From positions 62,001 through 126,000 of the forward strand of contig CALJAM010000029.1 in assembly GCA_938027685.1 (NCBI GenBank): a DNA stretch of 64,000 nt, given 5' to 3'. Source of the DNA: an uncultured Bryobacteraceae bacterium. Its GTDB lineage: Bacteria; Acidobacteriota; Terriglobia; Bryobacterales; Bryobacteraceae. Made by a program: the position numbers and the translations under genes. This document shows, piece after piece, positions 1 to 8,287 of this stretch. A model generated the notes under the pieces. The model searched no databases. It had not been told where the DNA came from and saw only the letters and a list, made by a program, of their open reading frames with translations. Each line of letters begins with the position of its first letter. Position 1 is the stretch's first letter.

Positions 1-2880
1 TCCTACGTGCCGCCGGCCGACATCATTGCCGAGTTCAAAGTCCAGACAGCGACGTTCGACGCCAGCTTCGGCCAAACCGAAGGCGGCGTCACCAACATCA
101 GCATCAAGTCCGGGACCAACCAGCTCCACGGCTCCGCATACTACACCAAGATGGCGCCGGGACTGTTTGCCAACGATTTCTTCGCCAACGCCAACCGCAT
201 CCCGCGGCCCGATTTCACTTACAATCGCTGGGGCGCGCACGGCGGAGGACCGGTCCGGCTGCCCAAGCTTTACGACGGCCGCAACCAGACCTTCTTTATG
301 TGGGGCTACGAGGGGATCCATGAGGCGAGACCCCGCAACAACGGGACCTTTACCGTTCCCACCGAGCAGATGAAGCAGGGCGACTTCTCCCAGTTGCTGG
401 CCTTGGGCCCCCAGTATCAAATCTATAACCCCTTCACGCGCCGGGCTATCGGCGCCGGTCGTTACCAGCAGGATCCTTTTCCCGGCAATATCATCCCGCC
501 TTCGTTGCACAATCCGGTAGCGAAAAAGATTCTCGAGTATTACCCGAAACCGCTTACACCCGGCCGTCCGGACGGCACCAACAATTATGCCGACGCCAGC
601 TTGAAAGAGCGAGCCAAGTATTATACGCATACCGGGCGCTTCGACCACGTAGTTAGCGAGAGACAGCGCCTGTTCGTGCGCGGCAGCGTCTATCGGCGTG
701 ACAGCGATTACAACAACTACTTCTATAACATCGCCACCGGTCAGTGGTTTCAATTCCTCGCCCGGGCTGGCGTCTTCGACGACGTCATCACGCTCAGCCC
801 CACTACGGTGGTGAATTTTCGCTACGGCTACAACCGCTTCATTCGCGTGCAGAAGCCCAATCCGGGCGCGAAGGGCTTCGATTTGACGACTCTCGGTTTT
901 CCCAAAGCCTACAACGATCTGATCCCCAAAGAAATCCGTACATTCCCGCGCATCGACTTCCCGGGCGGGACCTATCAGGGCACCGGAGCGAGCGGGGAGT
1001 GGCGGCCCAACGACATCCACTCGTTCAACACCACCCTCCAGCGCGCCGCCGGTTCCCACTTCCTCAAGACCGGCATGGAGTTCCGCGCCTACCGGGAGAA
1101 CAACTTCTTCTTCAGCAACGACCAGACGGGCCGTTTCAATTTTGACGCCACTTGGACCCGCGGCCCACTGGACAATTCGCCGACGGCGCCCGGCCAGCTC
1201 GGCCAGTCGGTGGCCTCGTTGCTGCTTGGCTTGCCGTCGCCCACCAACAGCCTAGTGGAGCGCCGCGCCAGCTATGCCGAGCAATCGACTTCCTGGGGCT
1301 TTTTCGTGCATGACGATTGGAAAGTGCACCCCAGGCTGACCCTCAACATCGGCCTGCGGTGGGAGTTCGAAGGTCCGCTGACCGAGCGTTTCAATCGCAG
1401 CGTGCGCGGCTTCGATTTCGTTTATGTCCAGCCCTTCGAGGCCGCCGCGCGGGCCAAATATGCCCTGAACCCGACGCCTGAAATCCCGCCTGAGCAGTTC
1501 TTCCTGCGCGGCGGATTGACCTTCGCAGGCGTGGACGGCCAGCCGCGCGGTCTTTACGAAACCCCCAAGAGGAACCTGATGCCCCGATTCGGCATGGCTT
1601 GGACGGCGGCCAACCGGACCGTCGTGCGCGGCGGCTACGGCATTTTCTACGGCTTCCTCGGCCAGCGCCGGGGCGATGTGATCCAGAGCGGCTTCAGCCG
1701 TACAACGCCCATGATCCCCTCCCGCGACGACGGGCTGACCTTCATCGCCACGTTGTCGAACCCGTTCCCTGACGGGATCCTGGAGCCGCTGGGCGCTGCC
1801 CTGGGCCGCCAGACTTTCGTCGGTCAGAGCATCGCTTTCTTCGATGAGTTTCCCCTGATGCCTTACATGCAGCGCTGGCAACTGGGCGTTCAGCGCGAGT
1901 TGGGCGGCGGCTTCGTGGCCGAGGTCGGCTACGTGGGCAACCGGGGCACGCACATCGAAATCAGCCGCAACGTCAACGTCACCCCGCAGCGCTACCTGAG
2001 CACCAGCCCGGTACGTGATCAGGCGCGCATCAACTATCTGAGCGCAGCTATGCCGAACCCGATGGCGGGCTTGCTGCCCTCCGGGGCCGTCGCCGCGTTG
2101 ACCAGCAGCATGATCGCGCGCGAGCGGCTGCTGCGGCCTTATCCGCACTTCGACGCCGTGACTCACTCGCGCTTCGACGGCTACTCGTGGTATCACTCGC
2201 TGCAAGTGCAAGTCGAGAAGCGCTTCTCCAAGGGCTATACCTTGATGGGCAGCTATACCTTCTCGAAGTTCATGCAGGCTACGGAGTTGCTCAACGCCGA
2301 CGACGCCCGTCCCACGGAGGTGATCTCGGATTTTGACCGGCCCCATCGTTTTGCGGTCAGCGGCATCTGGGAGCTACCCTTCGGGCGCGGGCGCCGGTTC
2401 CTGAGTACCGCCGGCCCCGTGCTCTCGCGGATCGTGGGCGGCTGGCAGCTCAACGGCATCTGGACTTTCCAGAGCGGCGCTCCGTTGAACTGGGGCAACA
2501 TCATCTTCTACAACCCGGACATCAAGAGCATCCGCCTGCCCGCGAGCGAGCGCAGCGTGGCGCGCTGGTTCAATACGGCGGCGGGCTTCGAGCGCAATTC
2601 CGCGCTTCAGCTCGACCGCAACGTCCGCACCTTCCCTCTGCGCTTCGGCTTCATCCGCGCACATAATGTCAACAACTATGACCTCTCCGCGCTCAAGAAT
2701 ACGCGGATCGCCGAAGGCAAGGACATCCAGCTCCGCGCGGAATTCCTGAACGCCTTCAATCACCCCTTGTTCCCGGCTCCCAATACGACTCCCACCGCCG
2801 TCGCGTTCGGCACCATTGCGGCCGCCAACCAAGCGAATTACCCCCGCCGGATCCAGTTGACGGCCAAATTCATCTTCTGA
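1..2880 (+). CDS. TonB-dependent outer-membrane receptor, Oar-like (5' end outside window)
   Basis: The reading frame is open from base 1 and ends at TGA 2880, giving 959 visible residues. The first residues match the end of a plug domain (a stretch like [19 protein letters not shown]), so the signal peptide, carboxypeptidase-regulatory-like repeat and most of the plug lie upstream of the window. The rest is a long beta-barrel rich in aromatic/Gly segments, with the 'YVGNRGTH' and '[20 protein letters not shown]' blocks seen in Oar/CarboxypepD_reg-type receptors. It ends in Phe, as expected for BamA-dependent barrels. Such proteins are expanded in Acidobacteria and probably import large substrates across the outer membrane using TonB; the substrate is unknown. 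No SusD partner is seen. A stem-loop follows the stop. Confidence 0.9.
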   Translation, partial: SYVPPADIIAEFKVQTATFDASFGQTEGGVTNISIKSGTNQLHGSAYYTKMAPGLFANDFFANANRIPRPDFTYNRWGAHGGGPVRLPKLYDGRNQTFFMWGYEGIHEARPRNNGTFTVPTEQMKQGDFSQLLALGPQYQIYNPFTRRAIGAGRYQQDPFPGNIIPPSLHNPVAKKILEYYPKPLTPGRPDGTNNYADASLKERAKYYTHTGRFDHVVSERQRLFVRGSVYRRDSDYNNYFYNIATGQWFQFLARAGVFDDVITLSPTTVVNFRYGYNRFIRVQKPNPGAKGFDLTTLGFPKAYNDLIPKEIRTFPRIDFPGGTYQGTGASGEWRPNDIHSFNTTLQRAAGSHFLKTGMEFRAYRENNFFFSNDQTGRFNFDATWTRGPLDNSPTAPGQLGQSVASLLLGLPSPTNSLVERRASYAEQSTSWGFFVHDDWKVHPRLTLNIGLRWEFEGPLTERFNRSVRGFDFVYVQPFEAAARAKYALNPTPEIPPEQFFLRGGLTFAGVDGQPRGLYETPKRNLMPRFGMAWTAANRTVVRGGYGIFYGFLGQRRGDVIQSGFSRTTPMIPSRDDGLTFIATLSNPFPDGILEPLGAALGRQTFVGQSIAFFDEFPLMPYMQRWQLGVQRELGGGFVAEVGYVGNRGTHIEISRNVNVTPQRYLSTSPVRDQARINYLSAAMPNPMAGLLPSGAVAALTSSMIARERLLRPYPHFDAVTHSRFDGYSWYHSLQVQVEKRFSKGYTLMGSYTFSKFMQATELLNADDARPTEVISDFDRPHRFAVSGIWELPFGRGRRFLSTAGPVLSRIVGGWQLNGIWTFQSGAPLNWGNIIFYNPDIKSIRLPASERSVARWFNTAAGFERNSALQLDRNVRTFPLRFGFIRAHNVNNYDLSALKNTRIAEGKDIQLRAEFLNAFNHPLFPAPNTTPTAVAFGTIAAANQANYPRRIQLTAKFIF

Positions 2881-3209
2881 GCACGGCTTCGCGATCGGGG
2901 CCCGGCCCACGCGGGCCGGGACCCGATTGCGGGGCGGGGTCGAAGAGTTCGTCAACAAACTCTTACCGGCGCCTCGGCAGGAGTACGCGGCGGCTTCGCG
3001 ACTTTGACAGATCAAGCGCTTGCAGCACTTAGTAATTCTGCATAGTAAAATCAGGCCGGCTTTCTCGACGAATCTCCGGCGGTCCGTTGATCAAGCCTTG
3101 CATACGCTCCGAGTCGGCAACGGCTTCCCTCTACGAGTTCGGAAAACCCGCCCCAGAGCATCGCAGTAGGTTGCAGTATAAGTGGCGAGAGCGGCTTTTC
3201 GGCGACCGC
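2881..3209. other. Intergenic region between convergent genes, no gene seen
   Basis: Besides the stem-loop at 2894-2927, this stretch holds a small hairpin (AAGAGTT at 2943-2949 pairing with AACTCTT at 2958-2964). It also has a perfect -35-like TTGACA at 3004-3009 without a well-spaced -10 (nearest TA-rich hexamers are 20 or more nt away). Short open frames here have no recognisable protein features. Confidence 0.5.
2894..2927 (+). terminator. Strong stem-loop after the TonB receptor gene
   Basis: Two 15-nt arms (2894-2908 and 2913-2927) pair with a single G-A mismatch around a 4-nt ACGC loop, starting 14 nt after the stop codon. There is no U-tract, so it may be a 3'-end protector or a Rho-assisted terminator rather than a textbook intrinsic one. 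Confidence 0.6.
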
Positions 3210-5324
3210 TTAACGGAAGGGCTCCACGCGAAAAACGTCGGCGTTGGAAGGATCCACGCGCACGCAGAGCAGATAGCGCCCGTCGGGAGAGAGCGAGAAC
3301 GGCCCGCTGCCGATGGGTGAAAGCGGCTCGGGGTAATCCAGTACCAGCCGGTCCCGCCCGGCAGAAAAATCGTGAAAGTACAGCGCCTGACGTCCGCCCG
3401 AGCCAGCCTTCGATCCCAGATAGTAAATGCCTGTTGCAGCCAGCACCCAGCAACTGGAGCAGTAGGGCAACAGACCTTCCACCACCTTTTCGGTCCTGCC
3501 CGTCGCCGCATCGGCTCGCCAAAGCACCGTGTCGCTCGCCTCGCGGACGAAGTAGACGAAGCGGCCGTCGCGCGAGACGTCGAGGGAAATGCCCCGCTGG
3601 GGGGTCAATTGTGCAGCCGGGCCACCCCGCACCGGGATGCGCAACAGCGCGCTCATCGTGCCGGCGAAGATCCAGTGGCCGTCCGGCGAGAAGACCGGAT
3701 GATAGCCCGTGAAGCCGGTGGAGTGGGTCTCCCATGATCCCCCCGGATTCTGACGGGCCAGATGGATCTCGCCGCTGCGTGCGTTGTTGAAGACGATCGC
3801 CCGCCCGTCGGGAGACCATCGCCCGACCGAAGGCCACAGGGGGCCGCGGGTGATCTGGACGGCGTTGTTGCCGTCGGCATCGGACACCCAAAGCTGCTCT
3901 TCACCGGATCGGTCGGAACGGAAGCAGATCCGGCTCCCGTCGGGCGAGTACTGCGGCGAGGCGTCCTGACCGGGCGAGGCAACGATCCGGCGCCAGCGAT
4001 CCGCCTCGCGAGAGGGCTTCAGATCCAGCCGCCAGATGTTGAGGTCGTGTTGCAGCACAGAGTACAGGAGCACCTGCGCGCGTCGAGCGACGGCCACCTG
4101 GATCGGGAAATCCGCGTAGATGCCGGTAGGGGTGGGCTTTGCACCGGCCTTACCCACCGTAAGCTTCCAGAGCCGGAACTCCCCAGTGCGGTCGGAGCCG
4201 AACACCAGCGCATGGCCGTCAGGCAACCAGTCGTGCCCGCTGATCTGTTTACCGTCGAAAGTCAGTTGCTGCGGCGGGCCGCCGTCCGCGGGCAGCAGGA
4301 ACAATTCTTGGTGGGCACGATGGAAGACTCGGACGAACGAGAGGTATCGCCCGTCAGGGGAAAAGCGGGGGTCGGTGTCCCCGATATAGAAAGTTTCGGT
4401 CCGGGTCAAGCGCTTGCGCTGCCCCGTGTCAACCGAAACCAGGAAAATCCCTAGCGACTCGTGCGGGGATTCGGCGTCGTCCAGAGCGAGCCAGCGCCCA
4501 TCGGGAGACCAATCCAGGTGCCGCCAGGCAATGCCGTACCGGGAGGGAAAGACGGGGCAGAGGATCTTGTCGGCCGCATTCTCGAGATCGTGCACTACCA
4601 GCGCACCCGCAGAACCTTGAAACCAGAGGTAGGCCAGGCGGCGCCCGTCCGGCGACCACGCCGGACTGCTTGCCTCACCGACTTCGCTACTGACCCGCCT
4701 TGGCGGTCTTTGGGGTTCCTCCCGCAACCAGACGCCGCCCAGTCCGCCATCCGGTTTTTCCCATACGTAAGCCACGCGGCGGCCGTCGGGAGATACCGCG
4801 GGCTGGTATTCCTTGCCGGCCTGTCGTGCGACCGGCGTGCGGGGGAGCACGTCCGGGCCGGTCGCGCGACTTGCCTCTCGCCACAGGAGCCAGACCGCAG
4901 CCATGGCGACGCCGGCCGCCAGCCCCATAACTGCGAACAGGGTGAGGCGACGCTTGCTGCGCGTCTGGAGTCCGGATGGAGGCGGCACCTCGGGGGATAC
5001 CTCGGCCAAGGTGACCGGCCCCACCAGTCGGTACCCGCGCCCTGGGAAGGTCTCGATGTAGCCGGGTTCTCCTTTGGGGACGTTGAGAGCCTTCCGGATG
5101 ACCGCGATGTTCTGTGCCAGGTTGGCCTCGTCGACCACGCGGTCAGGCCACACGGCCGTGAAAATCTCTTCCTTGGTAACGACCTGTCCGGCGCCCTGCA
5201 CCAATACCAACAGCGTCTCCACTGCCTTGCGCGTCAGGCGCACCGGCTGCCCCTCGCGGAGCAGCACCTTCGCCTCCGCGTCCAGCTGGAACGGGCCGAA
5301 CGAGTATACGCGGTGAGGCTTCAC
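3210..5324 (-). CDS. Membrane-anchored winged-helix regulator with periplasmic PD40 propeller
   Basis: 704 residues. Residues about 4-103 are an OmpR/PhoB-type winged-helix DNA-binding domain (FGPFQLD, TRKAVETLLVL, VVTKEEIFTAVWP, GRGYRLVG). One transmembrane helix spans about 127-148. The remainder is a WD40/TolB-like propeller with at least seven 'SPDG' repeats. This is the ToxR/CadC topology: cytoplasmic DNA-binding head and extracytoplasmic sensor, a combination common in Acidobacteria. Start is GTG at 5324, with an AAGG-type ribosome site. A tandem 9-bp repeat just upstream (5347-5364) is a plausible autoregulatory operator. The ligand sensed by the propeller is unknown. It is convergent to the TonB receptor gene, so regulation of that receptor is possible but unproven. 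Confidence 0.88.
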   Translation of the reverse strand: MKPHRVYSFGPFQLDAEAKVLLREGQPVRLTRKAVETLLVLVQGAGQVVTKEEIFTAVWPDRVVDEANLAQNIAVIRKALNVPKGEPGYIETFPGRGYRLVGPVTLAEVSPEVPPPSGLQTRSKRRLTLFAVMGLAAGVAMAAVWLLWREASRATGPDVLPRTPVARQAGKEYQPAVSPDGRRVAYVWEKPDGGLGGVWLREEPQRPPRRVSSEVGEASSPAWSPDGRRLAYLWFQGSAGALVVHDLENAADKILCPVFPSRYGIAWRHLDWSPDGRWLALDDAESPHESLGIFLVSVDTGQRKRLTRTETFYIGDTDPRFSPDGRYLSFVRVFHRAHQELFLLPADGGPPQQLTFDGKQISGHDWLPDGHALVFGSDRTGEFRLWKLTVGKAGAKPTPTGIYADFPIQVAVARRAQVLLYSVLQHDLNIWRLDLKPSREADRWRRIVASPGQDASPQYSPDGSRICFRSDRSGEEQLWVSDADGNNAVQITRGPLWPSVGRWSPDGRAIVFNNARSGEIHLARQNPGGSWETHSTGFTGYHPVFSPDGHWIFAGTMSALLRIPVRGGPAAQLTPQRGISLDVSRDGRFVYFVREASDTVLWRADAATGRTEKVVEGLLPYCSSCWVLAATGIYYLGSKAGSGGRQALYFHDFSAGRDRLVLDYPEPLSPIGSGPFSLSPDGRYLLCVRVDPSNADVFRVEPFR

Positions 5325-5346
5325 GACCGACGCCTTTTTCTATTCC

Positions 5347-5364
5347 TTTTAGAAATTTTAGAAA
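5347..5364 (-). promoter_or_regulatory. Tandem 9-bp AT-rich direct repeat, candidate operator over a -10 box
   Basis: TTTTAGAAA occurs twice head-to-tail (5347-5355, 5356-5364), 22 bp from the GTG start of the winged-helix regulator, in an otherwise GC-rich region. On the coding strand the repeats contain TAAAAT (5360-5355), a good -10 hexamer. OmpR-family winged-helix proteins typically bind direct repeats, so an autoregulatory site overlapping the promoter is the natural reading. This is inference. Confidence 0.45.
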
Positions 5365-5518
5365 TTTCTTCCCCCGAGCTGATTGCGAGACGCGGGCAGC
5401 CGCCTGCAAGCTAGTGCCGAAGCGTAGTTTATCGCAGCGGGCTCCGCCCGGTGCGTCCCTGCCCCTGACCGCGGCGGGCGGGCCTGCTGCTTTTCACGAT
5501 GGGTACTGCCGCTTGGCT

Positions 5519-6502
5519 TCAGTGCGGCAGCTCGATCACCGGATCAGGTCCCGCTCCTTGCGGCGTCCGGAACGTGCGCAGGACCCGGCGCTCTCCTACG
5601 GAGATGCAGTAGACGGTGTCGCGTTCCTGCACGGCGGCGTAGGCCCGCCGGCCGTCGCGCGAAAGGGAGAGGGAGACCGGGCGACCCTGCACCTTGACGG
5701 AGCCGAGCACCCGGCGGCTCGTCGTGTCGGCAAATTCGACCGCCTCGTCGTGCATCAGCGCGTAAACCAGAGTGCCGCCATCGGGAGTAACTGCGACGCG
5801 CACCGGGCCGCGCCCGGTTGCAAGCTCGCCCACGGCTTGGTTACGAGCGGCGTCAATCACGCTGATGCGGTGCGACTCCCGATTCACGACGTAGATGAAT
5901 TTTCCGTCCGGCGAGCGCGCACTACCCTCGGGTCGTTGCCCCGTCCCGATCAGCATGACCCGGCCCGTCTCGAGTTCGATCGCGGCCACGGTGCCCGAGC
6001 CCGCGTTACTGACGTAGGCGTAGCGCCCGTCGGGCCCCCAGACTACCATGTGCGCGGTCTTGCCTCCGGTCTGGTAGATGCGCACCACGCGTCGGCCGAG
6101 CGGATCGATGAGCAGGAGGCGATCCGGGTTTTCCGTAGTCACCAGGAGCCGGCCGCTACGCGGTTCGAGGTCGATTCCGTGCGGTCGGCGGAACTCGCCT
6201 AAGGAGATCTCGCCGATCTTCTTTTGCGCTCTGATGTCCACGACCGAAACGGTGTTGCCGCCCGGCCCCGCATCTTCGATGCGCATGACTCCGTTGTCGG
6301 TGATGTAGGCCAGTCGGCCATCGGCCGATAGAGCCATCTCGTGGGGGTGGCGACCCACCTCCACCTGGGCCAGCAGCCTGCCTTCGAGGCTGTAGAAACC
6401 CAGCGTGCCGGCGGCCTTGTGAAGCACCAACAATCCAGGCGTTTCACCGGCGCGGAGAAACGCCGCCCAGGCCAGCGCAACAAGGAAGAACCGTCTCCTC
6501 AT
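5519..6502 (-). CDS. Exported YVTN/lactonase-type beta-propeller protein
   Basis: 327 residues with an N-terminal signal peptide (MRRRFFLVALAWAAFLRAG). It is built of about seven YVTN-like repeats, seen as recurring blocks such as 'GRYAYVSNAGSGTVAAIEL', 'KFIYVVNRESHRISVIDAA' and 'GTVSVVDI' variants. These form a seven-bladed propeller in the periplasm or outside the cell. Family members bind ligands or act as lactonases; nothing here fixes a substrate. A GGAGG ribosome site lies about 9 nt before ATG 6502, and only 25 nt separate it from the upstream hydrolase gene, so the two are probably cotranscribed. Confidence 0.82.
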   Translation of the reverse strand: MRRRFFLVALAWAAFLRAGETPGLLVLHKAAGTLGFYSLEGRLLAQVEVGRHPHEMALSADGRLAYITDNGVMRIEDAGPGGNTVSVVDIRAQKKIGEISLGEFRRPHGIDLEPRSGRLLVTTENPDRLLLIDPLGRRVVRIYQTGGKTAHMVVWGPDGRYAYVSNAGSGTVAAIELETGRVMLIGTGQRPEGSARSPDGKFIYVVNRESHRISVIDAARNQAVGELATGRGPVRVAVTPDGGTLVYALMHDEAVEFADTTSRRVLGSVKVQGRPVSLSLSRDGRRAYAAVQERDTVYCISVGERRVLRTFRTPQGAGPDPVIELPH

Positions 6503-6527
6503 GATTCTTTCCCTCCAGCCCGCGCCC

Positions 6528-7841
6528 TCAGCTTCCGCTGGCGTGCGAGCGCACCCACGCCGTCACGTCCTCGATCACCTGCTGATCGACGTGACCCGGC
6601 TTCTGGTATTCAGCCGGCGTGCTCTTACCTTCGCCCGCGACGAAAAGGTGGTTCAGTTTCGGATAGCTCTTCAGCGTGACGTCGCGCCGGTCTTTCAGTG
6701 CCTCCTTCCAGCGCTTGAAATCGGCCATCGTCACCTGGTAATCGCGCTCGCCCTGTAGAATGAGCGCGGGGACCTCGAGCTTGCTGAGCTCGGCCGCGGG
6801 ATCGTAGCCTTTCAGATCGCGGATATAGGCGGCAGGCATGCCCATGACCCCGCGCAACTCCGACTTACCTTCCTCGATGGCTTGGATCTGCGCCGCCATT
6901 TCCTTGAGTTTCTCCGCCTGCCGTCGCGCCGCCTCGTTGGCGGGATCCAGCGATGCGATGTACTCGGCCTGCTCGACGATCAGTGTCCCCAGCGGCCTTG
7001 TGTTGCCCGCCATGATGATGACTCCCGCCACCCACGGAGCTTGCTTGAGGATTCGCGGGGCCAAGTAGCCACCGAGGCTGTGGCCCAGGATGAACACCCG
7101 CTTGCCATCGATCTCCGGAAGCGAGCGCAACAGCTCCGCCGCTTTCACCGCGTCCTCGACCGTCTCCTGCCAGACGGTGAAATCCTGGAGCGCCGCGATG
7201 CGCGCCGCGTACTGGCGCGTCCGCTTTTCGTAGCGAAGCACTGCTATCCCACGCGAGGCCAATCCCTCGGCGAGATCCTTGAAAACCTTGCAGGCCCCCA
7301 CGGTCTGATCCCGATCCAGCGGTCCCGATCCGTGCACCAGCACGATGCCCGGCCAGGGGCCCGATCCTTTCGGCAGGGTAAGCGTGCCGGGCAATTTCCA
7401 TTCGCCATCCCCAACCGTTACCTCGCGTTCCAGGAATGCGTCGGGATTGCTGTAAGCCGGGCGCTGCCAGGGCACTTCCTGCGGTCGCAGGAACAGTCCG
7501 CGGACCCCGCCCTGGGCGTCCAGAGTAACCACCACGTTGATCCCGACCGAGGCGAACTTCACCGGCACCACCGCGACGTCGAAGTTTCCCGACTTACGCA
7601 ATTCCGGTTGACCTACGGCCTCGGGCTTGCCCAGTTGCCTGAGGGATGCACCCAGCTGATCGCGCAGCAGCTCGAGCGTCAAGCGCAGCTTCGCTTCGCC
7701 CGCCAGCGCGGAGCGCACTTGCTCGTACTGGCCCTCCAGCAGCCAGTCCACGATCTGCCGGGCCCGGACGGCCGGATCGGGCGGCTGCTGCCACCAGAGC
7801 ACAAGAGCCGACAGGGGGAGTAACAGTGCATGAAGCCTCAT
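6528..7841 (-). CDS. Exported alpha/beta hydrolase with N-terminal DUF3887-like domain
   Basis: 437 residues. A hydrophobic N-terminus (MRLHALLLPLSALVLWW) looks like a signal peptide. Residues about 25-120 resemble DUF3887, a small domain often placed before secreted hydrolases. The alpha/beta-hydrolase core follows: the oxyanion strand 'GIVLVHGSGPLDRDQT' (about 166-180), nucleophile elbow GHSLGG with Ser255, an Asp in 'LILQGERDY' and a His in 'LNHLF' near the C-terminus. The catalytic triad is therefore complete. It is likely an esterase or peptidase-like hydrolase of unknown substrate. It leads a two-gene run with the YVTN propeller. A TAAACT box lies only 7 nt from the ATG. Confidence 0.85.
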   Translation of the reverse strand: MRLHALLLPLSALVLWWQQPPDPAVRARQIVDWLLEGQYEQVRSALAGEAKLRLTLELLRDQLGASLRQLGKPEAVGQPELRKSGNFDVAVVPVKFASVGINVVVTLDAQGGVRGLFLRPQEVPWQRPAYSNPDAFLEREVTVGDGEWKLPGTLTLPKGSGPWPGIVLVHGSGPLDRDQTVGACKVFKDLAEGLASRGIAVLRYEKRTRQYAARIAALQDFTVWQETVEDAVKAAELLRSLPEIDGKRVFILGHSLGGYLAPRILKQAPWVAGVIIMAGNTRPLGTLIVEQAEYIASLDPANEAARRQAEKLKEMAAQIQAIEEGKSELRGVMGMPAAYIRDLKGYDPAAELSKLEVPALILQGERDYQVTMADFKRWKEALKDRRDVTLKSYPKLNHLFVAGEGKSTPAEYQKPGHVDQQVIEDVTAWVRSHASGS

Positions 7842-8287
7842 AGCCTCCAGTTTAGGGCAGCGGCGCCGGGACGGCCTACGAGTCGGTCGATTGCGCGCCA
7901 GTGGCGTGAGGCGTGAGTCTGATCTTCGCCGAACAGCCTCAACCCGCGGCGGTGGAACGCGAGTTCTGTGCCTCGACCGACCCTACTGTGGCTCATCAGC
8001 GGGCGGCGACGGCGCAGAGCGGGTCGTGCTGGGTTCCGGTCCGAGTCCTGTGATCATGAATAACGTTTGCGGGGTTGCTCCAAGGAGGGCCCGCGGCCGG
8101 CTGCAGACCGTGTTCGCGGCCGAGCCGTTCCCGTTACCGCCCATGCAACGGTCGGCGGTGCATGAGGGCTTCTCCGAGAGCCCTTGCCGCGACGGCGCCT
8201 CAGGCCACCTCGGTCGCTTTGCCGCCGGAGTGTGCGGTCGCTGCAAGCGGTCCCCCTGGCGTCAACCAGGACGAGTCCGCATCCTGC
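7842..8287. other. 446-bp gap with no convincing gene
   Basis: Short open frames on both strands lack any family signature and are rich in Arg/Pro/Ser, as expected for random GC-rich DNA. A 6-bp hairpin (AGGGCT/AGCCCT, 8165-8184) is present. No tRNA, known riboswitch core or insertion-sequence end was recognised. It separates the lytic transglycosylase 3' end from the hydrolase promoter. Confidence 0.5.
7849..7854 (-). promoter_or_regulatory. -10-like TAAACT box 7 nt before the hydrolase start
   Basis: On the minus strand TAAACT (7854-7849) is followed by GGAGGCT and then ATG at 7841. Transcription starting 7-8 nt after the box would begin at the start codon and leave the GGAGG outside the mRNA. 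The same arrangement (TAGACT-GGAGG-T-GTG) precedes the M1 peptidase gene at 37716-37728. Confidence 0.4.

Noticed and set aside
1252-2346. A 364-codon minus-strand frame inside the first TonB receptor gene
   Set aside because: Antisense shadow with His/Ala/Arg-rich composition and no motif.
3004-3040. A plus-strand promoter for a small RNA running into the regulator's 3' end
   Set aside because: The perfect TTGACA has no -10 hexamer at 16-19 bp, so a functional promoter is not supported.
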